DNA of 38,188 bases from Candidatus Sabulitectum silens (GTDB lineage: Bacteria; Fermentibacterota; Fermentibacteria; Fermentibacterales; JCC-6), in the NCBI GenBank assembly GCA_001875255.1, contig MJAN01000018.1:1-38188 (forward strand), given 5' to 3'. The notes beneath the pieces were generated by a model, which made no database searches, was not told the DNA's origin, and worked only from the letters and a program-made list of their open reading frames with translations. Every line of letters starts with the position of its first letter. The first letter of the stretch is position 1. The position numbers were made by a program, and so were the translations under genes. This document shows positions 10,420-19,677 of the stretch, piece after piece.

Positions 10420-12960
10420 TTACCTGCCCTGTTCCAGGACCCTTGCGATCCTGGTGAGGAAAGAAGCCTTTCTGATGGGTTTTCTTATGTAGTCCATTGC
10501 ACCCAGCTCGTAACCCTTCTCCTCCCGGTCAATGCTGTCGTTGGCGGTGAGGAACACCAGCGGGGTGTCAAGGTTCTTGCTCTGCAGGGCCTGAAGCATG
10601 GTGAATCCGTCGAGTCCGGGCATTTCTATGTCCGAAAGTATGAGGTCGAAACCGCTTGTCCTAAGGGTTACGATGGCCTCCACGCCGTCGGTAGCCTGTT
10701 CCACACTGTATCCTGCGGATCCCAGGATCGCCGCCGCCAGATTCCTGAAATCGTCGTCGTCGTCAACGAGCAGGATCCTCCCGGCGGAACTGTCCTTTTC
10801 CGCCCCCTGGTCTTTCTTTGACTCCTTTCCGGTCCTTCCCGTCAGCCTCAGTTCCTCGAGGAGGATCACCCGGTAGACATCGTCGAAGGAGAGCAGACCG
10901 TTCTTCATCTTCAGTATGGCGTGGTCGCTCAGAAGGAACTGACCGGCCTTCTTAAGGTTTATCCTCATTTCCGGAATTGAGGAAGCGGTCTTGATTATCT
11001 CCGTTACCACCGGGCTGAACCGCATCAGTTCGTAAACGCCCTGCCTGCCCGAGTAGCCTGTGAAGCTGCACCGTGGACAGCCCTCGGGGTGTGGGACCTT
11101 TTCCGGCATGTCATCGATGAAGGGACGAAGTTTTGCCGCCTCGTCCTCGGTCAGGGGCTTCATCCTTCGGCAGTTCTGACACAGGCTCTTAAGAAGCCGC
11201 TGTGCCAGTACGCCCAGCAGGTTGTCCGCGGCGTCGTCCCTGCTTATCCCCAGCCTTTCAAGACGGAACAGGGCCGTGGTGGTGTTGGAACTGTGCAGTG
11301 TGGAAAGGGTCATGTGTCCGGTGCTGGCAAGGTCGAGACACGTCCTGGCGCTGAAGCTGTCCCGGACCTCGCCCAGGTAGACTATGTCCGGGTCCTGGCG
11401 AACCGCCGACCGGAGCAGGGCCTCGAAGGTGACCCCGGCCTTCTCGTTCACCTGCTGCTGGTTGGCGTAGGGTATCCTGTATTCCACCGGGTCCTCTATG
11501 GTCATGAGACTGCGGTTCTTTATGTCGATGTGGGATATGAGGCTGTACAGGGTTGTGGTCTTCCCGCTTCCCGTGGGGCCGCATACGATAATGGCCCCGC
11601 TGTTCTGGCTGGATATCTCATACATGGCCTCGGCCTGCTCATTGGTCATTCCAAGCTCCGTGAGCTTCTTCGGGTCGGCATAGAGGTCCAGAAGCCTCAC
11701 CACCAGGCTCTCCCCCTGGGGGGTGGATGTGGTGGCGAAGCGCATCTTGTATGACCTTCCGGCGATCCTGGCCTCGGCAATGCGTCCTGGGGTTTCCTTC
11801 TTTCGGCTATGTCCATTTCTCCCAGTATCTTGAAACGGCTTATCAGTATGGAGCCCGTCCGTTTTTTCCAGTGTGAACATGTCCTTCATGTCGCCGTCAA
11901 TACGAAAACGCACAAGGACCTTTTCCGGCTTCGGTTCTATGTGTATGTCGCTGGCTCCCTCAGTGGCGGCGGAAAAAAGTATGCTGTCGGCAATGTACCG
12001 GATCGGGAAGCGCCTGATGTCCTCCTCGGCGGGTTTTTCACTTATGTCGATGGAACCGCTGAAATCGGTTACCTCGGCGATGACCTCCTCTTCCCCGCCA
12101 TCGGGTTCCACACCGGAGAAGTCCCCTTCCCCTCCCTGTTCGGTCTCCCTTTTCAGCAGGGCGTCGATGCATTCCGGACAGGTGACACCGATTGCCGGAT
12201 ATGATCCGCTGAGTGTATGGAGCATGTCGATCAGCTGGGGCTCGAAGGGGTTCGACATGACGAACCTTGTTTCCTCTCCATCCCTTACCGCCAGCACCCT
12301 GTGGGCCCTGGAGAAGGCCGATGGCAATATGTCCGCCTGAACCGTTTCAGGATCGATGTAGGGATAGTCGGGAAGCTGGAGGAACCGGGAAATGGCCAGG
12401 GCGGTATCGTTTTCGGAAACACCCGCCTCCGATGCCTTTTCGTAGGGGTCCCTTGGGGTCATTCTGGCAAGGATCGCCGCTCCGGCTGGTTCCAGTCCTG
12501 ACCTTTCAAGAAAGAAGTTCACGAATCCCTCGAATTCCTGCAACCTGGCGCTGGCAACTGGAACATCCAGCTTTCCCCATTTTCCGGCGTTCTCCAGGAC
12601 CCGGGCGATCTTTTCCCTCAGGTTCTTCCTGTTCAGCATGGCCTTGGACACGAAATCAGCCACTCCGGCGTTCAGGGCATCCCTTCTGGTGTCTTCGTCG
12701 GACCTGCTGGTTATCATTATCACCGGGATCCTTGACAGGGTTCTGTTTGCCTGAAGGGCTTCGCAGAACTCCAGGCCGTTCATTCCCGGCATGAGCAGGT
12801 CGAGGAGTATGCAGTTCACGCCGCCCCCTTTGAGAAGGGTCATGGCTTCCGAGGCGTTCTCCGCTGTTATGGTTTCGTAACCGCTGCCCTTCAGAATGTG
12901 GGCAAGGAGTTTGCGTGTGTCCTGATCGTCGTCTATTATCAGCAGTTTACTCTTCGACAT
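10420..12960 (-). CDS. REC-PilB/GspE-REC fusion: type IV pilus/type II secretion ATPase flanked by receiver domains
   Basis: The protein has 846 residues. Residues 1-120 are a receiver domain (acidic D10-D12, phospho-acceptor D54 in LLDLLMPG, T84, K106). About 155-285 resemble the PilB/GspE N-terminal domain, and about 315-700 are the hexameric ATPase. The ATPase has Walker A GPTGSGKTTT, Walker B VYLGEVRD, a His box GHMTLSTLHS and two CxxC zinc pairs (CQNC, CPRC). About 720-846 are a second receiver (LSDIEMPG, FLTAN, IRKP). PilB powers pilus extension, GspE secretion. Plus-strand 11785-11867 (residues about 365-391) reads poorly in this frame, while another frame gives the family sequence SILISRFKILGEMDIAERRK. 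A pair of cancelling indels is likely. The start overlaps the histidine kinase stop by 14 bases. Confidence 0.88.
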   Translation of the reverse strand: MSKSKLLIIDDDQDTRKLLAHILKGSGYETITAENASEAMTLLKGGGVNCILLDLLMPGMNGLEFCEALQANRTLSRIPVIMITSRSDEDTRRDALNAGVADFVSKAMLNRKNLREKIARVLENAGKWGKLDVPVASARLQEFEGFVNFFLERSGLEPAGAAILARMTPRDPYEKASEAGVSENDTALAISRFLQLPDYPYIDPETVQADILPSAFSRAHRVLAVRDGEETRFVMSNPFEPQLIDMLHTLSGSYPAIGVTCPECIDALLKRETEQGGEGDFSGVEPDGGEEEVIAEVTDFSGSIDISEKPAEEDIRRFPIRYIADSILFSAATEGASDIHIEPKPEKVLVRFRIDGDMKDMFTLEKTDGLHTDKPFQDTGRNGHSRKKETPGRIAEARIAGRSYKMRFATTSTPQGESLVVRLLDLYADPKKLTELGMTNEQAEAMYEISSQNSGAIIVCGPTGSGKTTTLYSLISHIDIKNRSLMTIEDPVEYRIPYANQQQVNEKAGVTFEALLRSAVRQDPDIVYLGEVRDSFSARTCLDLASTGHMTLSTLHSSNTTTALFRLERLGISRDDAADNLLGVLAQRLLKSLCQNCRRMKPLTEDEAAKLRPFIDDMPEKVPHPEGCPRCSFTGYSGRQGVYELMRFSPVVTEIIKTASSIPEMRINLKKAGQFLLSDHAILKMKNGLLSFDDVYRVILLEELRLTGRTGKESKKDQGAEKDSSAGRILLVDDDDDFRNLAAAILGSAGYSVEQATDGVEAIVTLRTSGFDLILSDIEMPGLDGFTMLQALQSKNLDTPLVFLTANDSIDREEKGYELGAMDYIRKPIRKASFLTRIARVLEQGR

Positions 12961-15925
12961 ACTCTATCTTGACCGTTTCGATGTAGTTCTTCAGCTTTTC
13001 CAGGCCATCCAGGACAGCGTGGGCATCCAGTTCCTTCGCCGCCTTTTCCATCATGGCGCCCAGTTCTGTTATCCTGTCGAAACCGTAACCCCCGCCGGAT
13101 CCCTTCATGCTGTGGGCAAGCCTTCTGGCCTCGTCGAAATTCTTATCTTCCAGAAGCTTGCCTATGGTCTCTATGTCCCTGCGCCGGTTCTCCATGTAAC
13201 CGGGTATGAGGGTCCTCAGGTCCTCCGGAACCCGGGCGATCTCCCCTGAGGCGCTCCCGTCGGCGGAGGACAGTTCTGGTGTGCCCTCCCTTGCCCCTGT
13301 GGCGGAAATGAGTCCGTCGAGTTCTGCTATCAGTTTTGCCTTCCTGACAGGCTTCGACAGATGTATGTCGCAGCCTGCTTTCAGGCACTTCTCTATCTCC
13401 TCCTTCATGGCGTGGGCTGTCAGGGCCACCACCGGGGTGTGGATTCCCCGGTGCATGGATTCCCTTGAGCGTATTGCCCTGGTGGCCTCGTAACCGTCCA
13501 TCACCGGCATCTGCATATCCATGAGGATAATGTCGAAGCTGCCTGAATCGTATAGTTCAAGGGCCTCTCTTCCGTTCTCGGCAACGGAGATCTCCCATGG
13601 ATAGCCCTCGAGATACTTCAATATGAGAAAACGGTTGTCCGGGGAATCCTCCGCCAGGAGAATTCGAAGTTCCCTGTCCTCAATGGACCTGGGTTTCTCC
13701 TCCGCGGGCCTGAAGGCATATACCCCTGGGGTTTCCCCCCGTAGTACTGCGGACAGCTGTTCCTTCAGCTCATGGCGCCTGAGGGGTTTCACCATGTGCC
13801 TTTTTATGCCCGCGGCGGAGCACATCTCTTCGTTGGCCCCGGTCTTCCTGGAGGTAAGCATCATTATCACTGTGTCCGGTTTCACCCCGGCCCGCTGAAG
13901 CAGTTCCGCGGCCTGAAAGCCGTCGGAGTCCTGCATGCTGCAGTCAAGGAGCACCGCCTGGAATGAGCCCTTCTCCACCTGGCGAATCGCCTGGGATACG
14001 GCTTCAGCGGCGGTTACGGACACCTTCCAGTACTCCAGCAGTTCGGTGAGAATGGTTCGGTTCTCGGTGTTGTCATCAACCAGAAGGACACTCATTCCCT
14101 CAACTGAAGGATCATCCCGGGGTTCGGAGCTGTCCGGACGGGTTTCAGCCATTCTGCAGGTAAAGGTAAACTCGCTGCCCTTCCCTAGCTCACTGCTCAC
14201 TGTAATGGCGCCGTCCATGAGCTCCACCAGTTTCCTGCATATGGTGAGACCGAGGCCGGTACCTCCGAAACGCCTTGTGTGGCTGGAATCAGCCTGGGTG
14301 AAGCTCATGAAGATGGACTCGAGTTTTCCCTGGGGTATACCCATACCGGTATCCCTCACAGAAATGCGCATTATGTCGCCCTTTTCCCGCCCGGCGGTTA
14401 TGGTGATGTCCCCTTTCTGTGAACTTGATGGCGTTTCCAATGAGGTTCATGAGGATCTGTCTTAGCCTTGATGGGTCGCCGATCACCCACTCCGGTGTGC
14501 CGGGAACGATTCGGCAGTTGATCTCAAGCCCCTTTTCATGGGCCCTCAGGGCCAGGGTTTCACATGTTTTCTCTATGTTCTTTATCAGGTCGAAGGGAAT
14601 CGCCTCCAGCTCAACCCTTCCGGCGTCCACCTTGGAAATGTCCAGAATGTCATTTATCAGGGAAAGAAGGTTCTCCCCGGCGTTCCTGCTCACCCTGAGA
14701 TAACTCCGCTGCCTCTGGTCGATATCCGTTTCCCACAACAGGTCGGTGGTGCCGAGGATGGCGTTCAGGGGGTCCTTATCTCGTGGCTCATGTTGGCCAG
14801 GAACTCGGATTTCGTCCGGGCTGCGTTCAGGGCCCCTCACGGGCTTCTATAAGTTCCAGCTCGATCCTTTTCCGTTCGGTAATGTCCCGAAGGATCCCGG
14901 TGGCATGCCATCCACCGTGCATGAAAAAGGATGAAACGGACAGCTCCACGGGGAATATGGTTCCGTTCTTCCTTCTGCCCTCCATTTCCAGGACCCTGCC
15001 GATGACTATACCCTCGCCGGTTTTCCTGAACTCGGTGAAACCTCCTTCGAACATGTCCCAGTAGGTTTCAGGGGCGATCAGCCGGTGGAGCTGCTTTCCC
15101 ATGGTTTCCGCCCGGCTGTAGCCGAACATCCTTTCCGCGGAGGCGTTGAAAAAGGAAACATAGCCCTGGTCGTCCATTATTATCACAGCGTCCTGGGCGG
15201 AATCGGTTATGCTTCTGAACTTGATCTCGTTCTCCCGGAGCTTCTCGAGGATGGTTTCCCTGTGGGAAAGGTCTGTATAGACACCAACTGCCCCCGGGTT
15301 TCCCCGTTGGTAACGATGGGGGCCACGGAAACGAAAACCTTCTTCTCCACCGAATCCCTGCCCCTGCGGGTGCACTCCATTCCCCGGATCACCTGACCCT
15401 GTATCACGCTGAGGGAGTTGATCTCGTTCCTGCCGGTATCGGTTGTCACAAGGTCGTCCAGGGGTTTGCCCAGGGCCTCTTCCACACTCCAGCCGAAGAG
15501 CTTCACCGCCTCACGGTTCCAGCCGGTCACAAGGCCGTTCCTGTCAACGGTGACAACGGCGTCGGGAACGCTCTCCACCACCTGCCTGAAAAAGGCGCTG
15601 CTCTTTTCCAGTTCCTTCCTTAGCTCGTTTTCCCCGGCGCTGAAGGAAAAACCTGGAAGACCACGCCGTTCTCTTCAATGAGGTCCCTGTGAACATTGAG
15701 ACCCTCCTCGTAATACGGAGCCAGGGCTTCCTCCACAGGGGATCCCAGCAGATCCTCCCGGGTGATGCCCAAAAAACTGTATGCCCGGGAATTACCGCTG
15801 ATCACCCGGCCGTTCTCCCCTGCGGCAACAAGCACGCACACACCGGCCCCGTCGAGGAGTTTCATGAGGGTGTCGTGTACGGTGCTGCCCTCCTGAATAG
15901 CTTCCCTTGTTTCTTCGACAGCCAT
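12947..15925 (-). CDS. Hybrid histidine kinase: PAS x3, HisKA, HATPase, two receivers, HPt; five frame breaks
   Basis: Domains in order are three PAS domains (e.g. FRQVVESVPDAVVTVDRNG; FRSITDSAQDAVIIMDDQG), a HisKA box (SHEIRTPLNAI), the ATPase (LMNLIGNAIKF, DTGMGIP, GTGLGLTICRKL), receiver 1 (acceptor LLDCSMQDSDG), receiver 2 (LMDMQMPVMDGYEA) and a C-terminal HPt domain with AHSMKGSG. No membrane segment is visible, so the sensor is probably cytoplasmic. The frame breaks at about 15647-15651, 15291-15295, 14833-14836, 14768-14772 and 14410-14413; each is repaired by one extra base in a short run. The domains join cleanly afterwards, for example FLANMSHEIR to TPLNAI. The gene sits one base after the receiver gene and overlaps the PilB fusion, which suggests its HPt passes phosphate to the receivers there. 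Confidence 0.87.
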
Positions 15926-15926
15926 G

Positions 15927-16472
15927 TCAACTCTTTTCTTCGGTGTACCTGATGGCCTCTCCTACCATTTCCAGCAGAGAACCGGCGCTGAATGGTTTCC
16001 TCAGGAATCCCTGAAGCTTCAGCATTCCGAACCGCCTTCTGATCTCCTCTTCTCCGTACCCCGTGGTCAGGATCACTCCAAGACCCGGCGCAGAGGACCG
16101 AAGCTGCCTGAATGTCTGCATGCCGTCCATTTTGGGCATCACCAGGTCCAGTATGACGCACTTTATGGAGTCGCGGTTCTGCTGATAGATCCCCAGGGCT
16201 TCCATTCCGTCCGCCGCGGTGAGAACGTTGTAGCCTTCCCTGGAGAGGATCTGGGTGCCTATCCGGCGAATGATCTCTTCGTCGTCAACGAAGAGGACCG
16301 TTGTTCCGTTTCTGGTTTCCTCGGCCTCCGGGGACAGCAGCTTGACCGATCTTCTGATCTCACCGAGGGCTTCGGTCAGTTCCGATGCCATCACGCCGGT
16401 CAACTGGGTGGAAACGAATGCCACCCGCCTTTCTGCGGAACTGAGCAGCCTCTTTATCTGTTCTTCGGGCAA
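15927..16472 (-). CDS. Receiver-domain response regulator without output domain
   Basis: The 181 residues comprise an N-terminal helical stretch of about 55 residues and one receiver domain. The receiver has acidic residues in LFVDDEE, the phospho-acceptor in ILDLVMPKMDG, and LTTGY and LRKPF as the conserved T and K sites. No DNA-binding or enzymatic output follows, so it is probably a phosphate shuttle or a protein-interaction regulator. The TTG at 16472 is chosen as start because GGGAGG lies about five bases upstream. It is the first gene of a three-gene unit with the hybrid kinase and the REC-PilB-REC fusion, behind a consensus -10 element. Confidence 0.85.
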   Translation of the reverse strand: MPEEQIKRLLSSAERRVAFVSTQLTGVMASELTEALGEIRRSVKLLSPEAEETRNGTTVLFVDDEEIIRRIGTQILSREGYNVLTAADGMEALGIYQQNRDSIKCVILDLVMPKMDGMQTFRQLRSSAPGLGVILTTGYGEEEIRRRFGMLKLQGFLRKPFSAGSLLEMVGEAIRYTEEKS

Positions 16473-16513
16473 ATACGCCTCCCTTTGTTCCCCCCCATGA
16501 ACTCTTACTATTC

Positions 16514-16519
16514 ATTATA
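16514..16519 (-). promoter_or_regulatory. -10 element of the receiver/kinase/PilB operon
   Basis: On the minus strand the sequence reads TATAAT exactly, about 40 bases upstream of the TTG start at 16472. The -35 is poorly matched: CTGACG is 19 bases away, and TTGCAC is too close. The 68-base gap between the MBL gene and this operon holds nothing else I recognise. Confidence 0.45.
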
Positions 16520-16540
16520 CACAGGAAGGGTGCAAGGGCG

Positions 16541-17170
16541 TCAGCGCTGAAGAAAGGGGTTAGTCTTCCTTTCCCGGGAGATGGTGGTTGAGGGTCCGTG
16601 GCCGGGATAAACCACTGTGTCATCGTCCACCGCGGCGAACAGCCGCACCAGGGACCTGTTCATATCAGCCATGGAACTCCCGGGAAGGTCGGTCCTGCCA
16701 ATGGAGCCGGCGAAGAGGGTGTCGCCGGAAAACAGTACGCCGTGGCCGTAGAGGCACAGACTACCCGGGGAGTGTCCCGGTGTGTGGATCACAGTGAAGC
16801 AGAGCTCTCCGGCATGGAGTTCATCACCATCCCGAAGGAAGTCCTCCGCCGGAGGCGGCTGTTCGCCGTAGAACCCCCATTCCGAAGCCGCCCGGGATGC
16901 CCGGGCAAGCATTTCCCTGTCCCCTTCGTGTATAAGGGTCCGGGGAGAGTATCTCCTTATCAGGGGCGCCGCTCCGCAGACATGATCGAAGTGGCCATGG
17001 GTGTAAGCTATGCAGTCAAGCCTCGCAAGCCCCTCCCCTGTAACTTCGGGGTCGTCACCGGGGTCGATAATGAGGGTGTACCCCGTTACAGGGCACATCA
17101 CCCTGTAGCAGTTGGTCTGTATCGGGCCAACCTGCACTCTTTCAACGGCTATTCTGCTCATGGAGCTCAT
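16541..17170 (-). CDS. MBL-fold metallo-hydrolase (glyoxalase II-like)
   Basis: The signature THGHFDH gives the two-metal site. Further ligands are in HTPGHSPGSLCLYG, FSGDTLFAGSIGRTD and YPGHGP, as in glyoxalase II-like hydrolases. The length of 209 residues is typical of the small cytoplasmic members, which hydrolyse thioesters or act on persulfides. The substrate is unknown here. The start at 17170 lies inside the end of the TPR gene (29-base overlap); a second in-frame ATG nine bases later is also possible. No signal sequence is present. Confidence 0.86.
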   Translation of the reverse strand: MSSMSRIAVERVQVGPIQTNCYRVMCPVTGYTLIIDPGDDPEVTGEGLARLDCIAYTHGHFDHVCGAAPLIRRYSPRTLIHEGDREMLARASRAASEWGFYGEQPPPAEDFLRDGDELHAGELCFTVIHTPGHSPGSLCLYGHGVLFSGDTLFAGSIGRTDLPGSSMADMNRSLVRLFAAVDDDTVVYPGHGPSTTISRERKTNPFLQR

Positions 17171-18128
17171 CCAGTTCCGCTATCCTGGCCCTCACGGTTA
17201 CCGTTCCCAGTGTGTCATCCAGTTGAGCCATGAAGGACCTGTAGTATTCCAGGGCCTGGTATGTGTCACCCCTTCTGTAGTGGCACTCGGCGATGCCCAG
17301 TAGACTGTGAAGATCCCCGGGATCGTCCTCCAGGACCTCACCAAGAAGCTCTATGGCCTCCTCCTGCCTTCCCTGGGCTGAACAGGCCAGGGCAAGGATT
17401 CCCCTGGCGTCGTTGTTGCCGGGATCCGCCGCGAGTATTGCCAGGGCCGCCTCTTCAGCCTGGGAGTCCAGACCCAGGATGCCCAGTGTCCGCGCCCGTT
17501 CCAGACGCGCCCAGGTGTTCCGGAGCCAGCGACACGGCCCGGTCAAATAATGATAATGCCTCCCGGGCATTGCCGGACATCAGGCTATCCGTCCGCAGTT
17601 GTACAGAACCGAGGGGTTGTCAGGCGCCCTTCTCAGGGCGGTGTTGAATGCAGATGCGGCCTCGGGGAACCGCCCGGTTTCCATCAGGACCATTCCGTAG
17701 TTGTTGAAGGCCATGCCATCGGTGGGATTGAGATGCACCGCAAGTTCTCCCGTGTGAAGTGCCTCTTCGTACCTGCCGGCGCCGGTGAGGGCCCCGGTGA
17801 GCTCAGTAAGGGCGTCCACCCGGGTGGAATCCAGCTCGATCACCCTTCTGTAAGCCTCCACCGCCTCGCCGTACATGCCAAGGTCCATCCGGGCGGTACC
17901 CATGTTGAACCATGCGTTCACGTTACCGGGATTCAGCCTGAGGACCTCCGTGAGGTATTCCGCCGCCGCCGAAGGATCACCCCGGCGGTAGGCCTCCCCC
18001 GCCATGCTGAAGAGATCCCTGGCGGGGTCTTCCCCTTCACCGCCGCCGCAGGCGAACAGAAGCAGCAGCGGAAGGAGTATATTCAATGAAACCACGGAGC
18101 AACGGAGGTATGCTTTGTCTCTTCTCAT
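17142..18128 (-). CDS. TPR-repeat lipoprotein, two frame breaks
   Basis: The N-terminus has a signal sequence and a good lipobox (LLLLFAC, Cys as first mature residue). It is followed by about eight tetratricopeptide repeats, for example AWFNMGTARMDLGMYGEAVE and AFNNYGMVLMETGRFPEAAS. TPRs form a protein-binding scaffold, probably at the periplasmic face of a membrane. The frame breaks near 17581-17585, where the downstream reading ALMSGNAREALSLFDRAVSL restores a TPR, and again at about 17520-17521 before TWARLERARTLGILGLD. ATG at 18128 is preferred because it places the signal sequence at the N-terminus. It overlaps the divergent gene's proposed TTG by 14 bases, so one of these starts may be wrong. 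Confidence 0.78.
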
Positions 18129-19249
18129 CGTTCTTCTTCTGTCCGTTTCATCCCGGGAATACCCCGAAGACCCGTACACGCTCTTCCAAAGGGCTGATTC
18201 GGCGGTTTCGGGTGTTGAAAGGGTAAGCTACAGCTTCAGTTTCAGGGGAACAGGTTCCCTGGGAAACATAATACCTGTGCTCCTCGGGAAAGCAAGCCTT
18301 TCCCCCGGGGAAGAATCCCTTCATCCCCTCATGGTGCTGGACTTTCTGGAGATCGAGGCTCCCGGGGTCATAGATGAGTTCACCGTTCCCTCAACCTACA
18401 TAGCCACCGATGACACCCTATACCGAGTTGATCATTCAAGACGGAAGGTGTACGCCGGAGCGGCTACACCGGAGGCTTCGGTGCTGTTCAACTTCCCTCC
18501 GGCTTCGGTAATGATGGAATATGTCCTTGAGAACCCCTTCTCTGACGAGATTGCCGCTGATTCCATTGCGGTCCTCAGAACGGATTCCTCCGGGGGCGTT
18601 CCATGCCATGTCCTTCATGTGTATTACCACACGGGGGAAAGCACCGAGGCGGTCTGGTACATCGGCATGGAAGACCTTCTGCCCAGGGCGGTGGAAAGAA
18701 TGGGCTACTACGGCAACAGGGGCACCCCGGGGGGCCAGCTGCTGAGGATAACCGACATTGAGTTTACCTTTCCCCCGGACCCCGGGGACGCCGTCCCCTC
18801 AGGCTACACCCGGGAGACAGGCTTCGGGGTTCCGGCACCCGGCGACTCCGCCGGGGCGGTATTCCTGGCTGGAACCGACGGCTTCACGAGAAGGGTGGAC
18901 TTTCCCGGGGAAAGCCCGTTCTTCTGTTCTTTTCTCCTCCTGGGACAGGGCCTCCCTTGAGGCCATGGGCGCCGTTGAAAGAATAAACCAGAGCCTCGGC
19001 CGGCATATAGATGTCTATGGAATATCCATCTGGGAGAACAACGACCCCCTTTTCAGGCTTGCCGCGCTGGACACCGGGTTCCCCCTGCTGATCTACGGTT
19101 CGGACACCGCCGGGGACTATGGAGTACAGACGGTTCCAACGGCGGTCCTCATCGATTCCCATGGGATTGTTCACCACATCTCCCAGGGTGCTGACGAGAT
19201 AGCCGGCGAAGGGCTTGAAGCCCCTGTAAGGAACCTTCTGGAGATGTAA
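18115..19249 (+). CDS. Exported LolA/DUF2092-like domain fused to a TlpA-type thioredoxin fold lacking the active-site cysteines
   Basis: The proposed start is TTG at 18115, five bases after GGAGGT (18104-18109). It gives a signal sequence (LLIVLLLSVSS). Residues about 15-250 look like a beta-rich periplasmic domain of the LolA/DUF2092 type. The C-terminal ~130 residues are a TlpA/AhpC-like thioredoxin fold ending in TVPTAVLIDSHGIVHH, with its conserved cis-Pro. Two frame breaks near 18903 and 18935 scramble the strand before the active site. Restored, it reads about GKPVLLFFFSSWDRAS, so WCxxC is replaced by WDRAS. Both redox cysteines are missing, which argues against an oxidoreductase. The role is unknown, possibly substrate or lipid handling. 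Confidence 0.72.
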
Positions 19250-19254
19250 AGAAA

Positions 19255-19274
19255 AAGGGAGCCGAAGCTCCCTT
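19255..19274 (-). terminator. Intrinsic terminator with UUCG loop after tRNA-Leu
   Basis: A perfect 8-bp stem (AAGGGAGC/GCTCCCTT) has a TTCG tetraloop on the minus strand, and TTTCTTT follows. It lies 11 bases beyond the tRNA CCA end and ends the secG-tRNA unit. The same hairpin stands just after the stop of the plus-strand gene and may serve it weakly; the plus side has no T tract. Confidence 0.85.
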
Positions 19275-19285
19275 GTCTCTATGGG

Positions 19286-19372
19286 TGGTACCGGGGGCGG
19301 GACTTGAACCCGCACAGGCTATTGCCCACCAGGTCCTTAACCTGGCGTGTCTGCCAATTCCACCACCCCGGC
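19286..19372 (-). tRNA. tRNA-Leu, anticodon AAG, CCA encoded
   Basis: The acceptor stem GCCGGGG pairs with CCCCGGT. The discriminator is A and CCA is encoded (19286-19288). The D-arm GTGGTGGAATTGGCAGAC and the long variable arm are typical of leucine tRNAs. The anticodon stem CCAGG/CCTGG encloses the loop TTAAGGA, so the anticodon is AAG (19336-19338). G at position 37 fits CUN-reading tRNAs, not UUR readers. The T-arm is GCGGGTTCAAGTCCCGC. It lies eight bases after secG, recalling the secG-leuU order of E. coli, where the tRNA is GAG. Confidence 0.93.
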
Positions 19373-19379
19373 ACTCATC

Positions 19380-19605
19380 CTAGAATATTGCCAGGAGGAA
19401 CGAAGTTACCATGAACAGTACCGCCAGTACCGTGGTGGCCTTGCTGAGAAGGCTCCGCCGCGCCCCTGCTGCCGAAGGATGCCGTAAGGGCACCGCCGCC
19501 GCCGAAGGCACCGGACAGGCCGTCGCCCTTGGATTTCTGCAGCAGAACCACAGCCACAAGAAGAACGCAGATTATCACATGAAGGAAAGTAAGTACTGTT
19601 ATCAT
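19380..19605 (-). CDS. secG: Preprotein translocase subunit SecG, one frame break
   Basis: SecG is the small accessory subunit of the SecYEG channel in the inner membrane. The first helix (ITVLTFLHVIICVLLVAVVL) is followed by the hallmark cytoplasmic loop LLQKSKGDGLSGAFGGG. The second helix (TTVLAVLFMVTSFLLAIF) is in another frame after a break near 19460. Deleting one C restores a protein of about 74 residues, normal for the family. The ATG at 19605 has AGGAG upstream at a good distance and puts the helix at the N-terminus; a longer upstream reading has no such site. Confidence 0.9.
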
Positions 19606-19631
19606 CGATTTCTCCTTAAATTCGAAGCCGA

Positions 19632-19660
19632 TATATACAACAGAGGTCAAGGGCTGACAA
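19632..19660 (-). promoter_or_regulatory. Sigma-70-type promoter of secG-tRNA-Leu
   Basis: On the minus strand TTGTCA (19655-19660), a 17-base spacer and TATATA (19632-19637) stand 27 bases before the secG ATG. This is close to the consensus, with the ideal spacing. Confidence 0.65.
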
Positions 19661-19677
19661 GGGTTTTGCCCAAGTGG

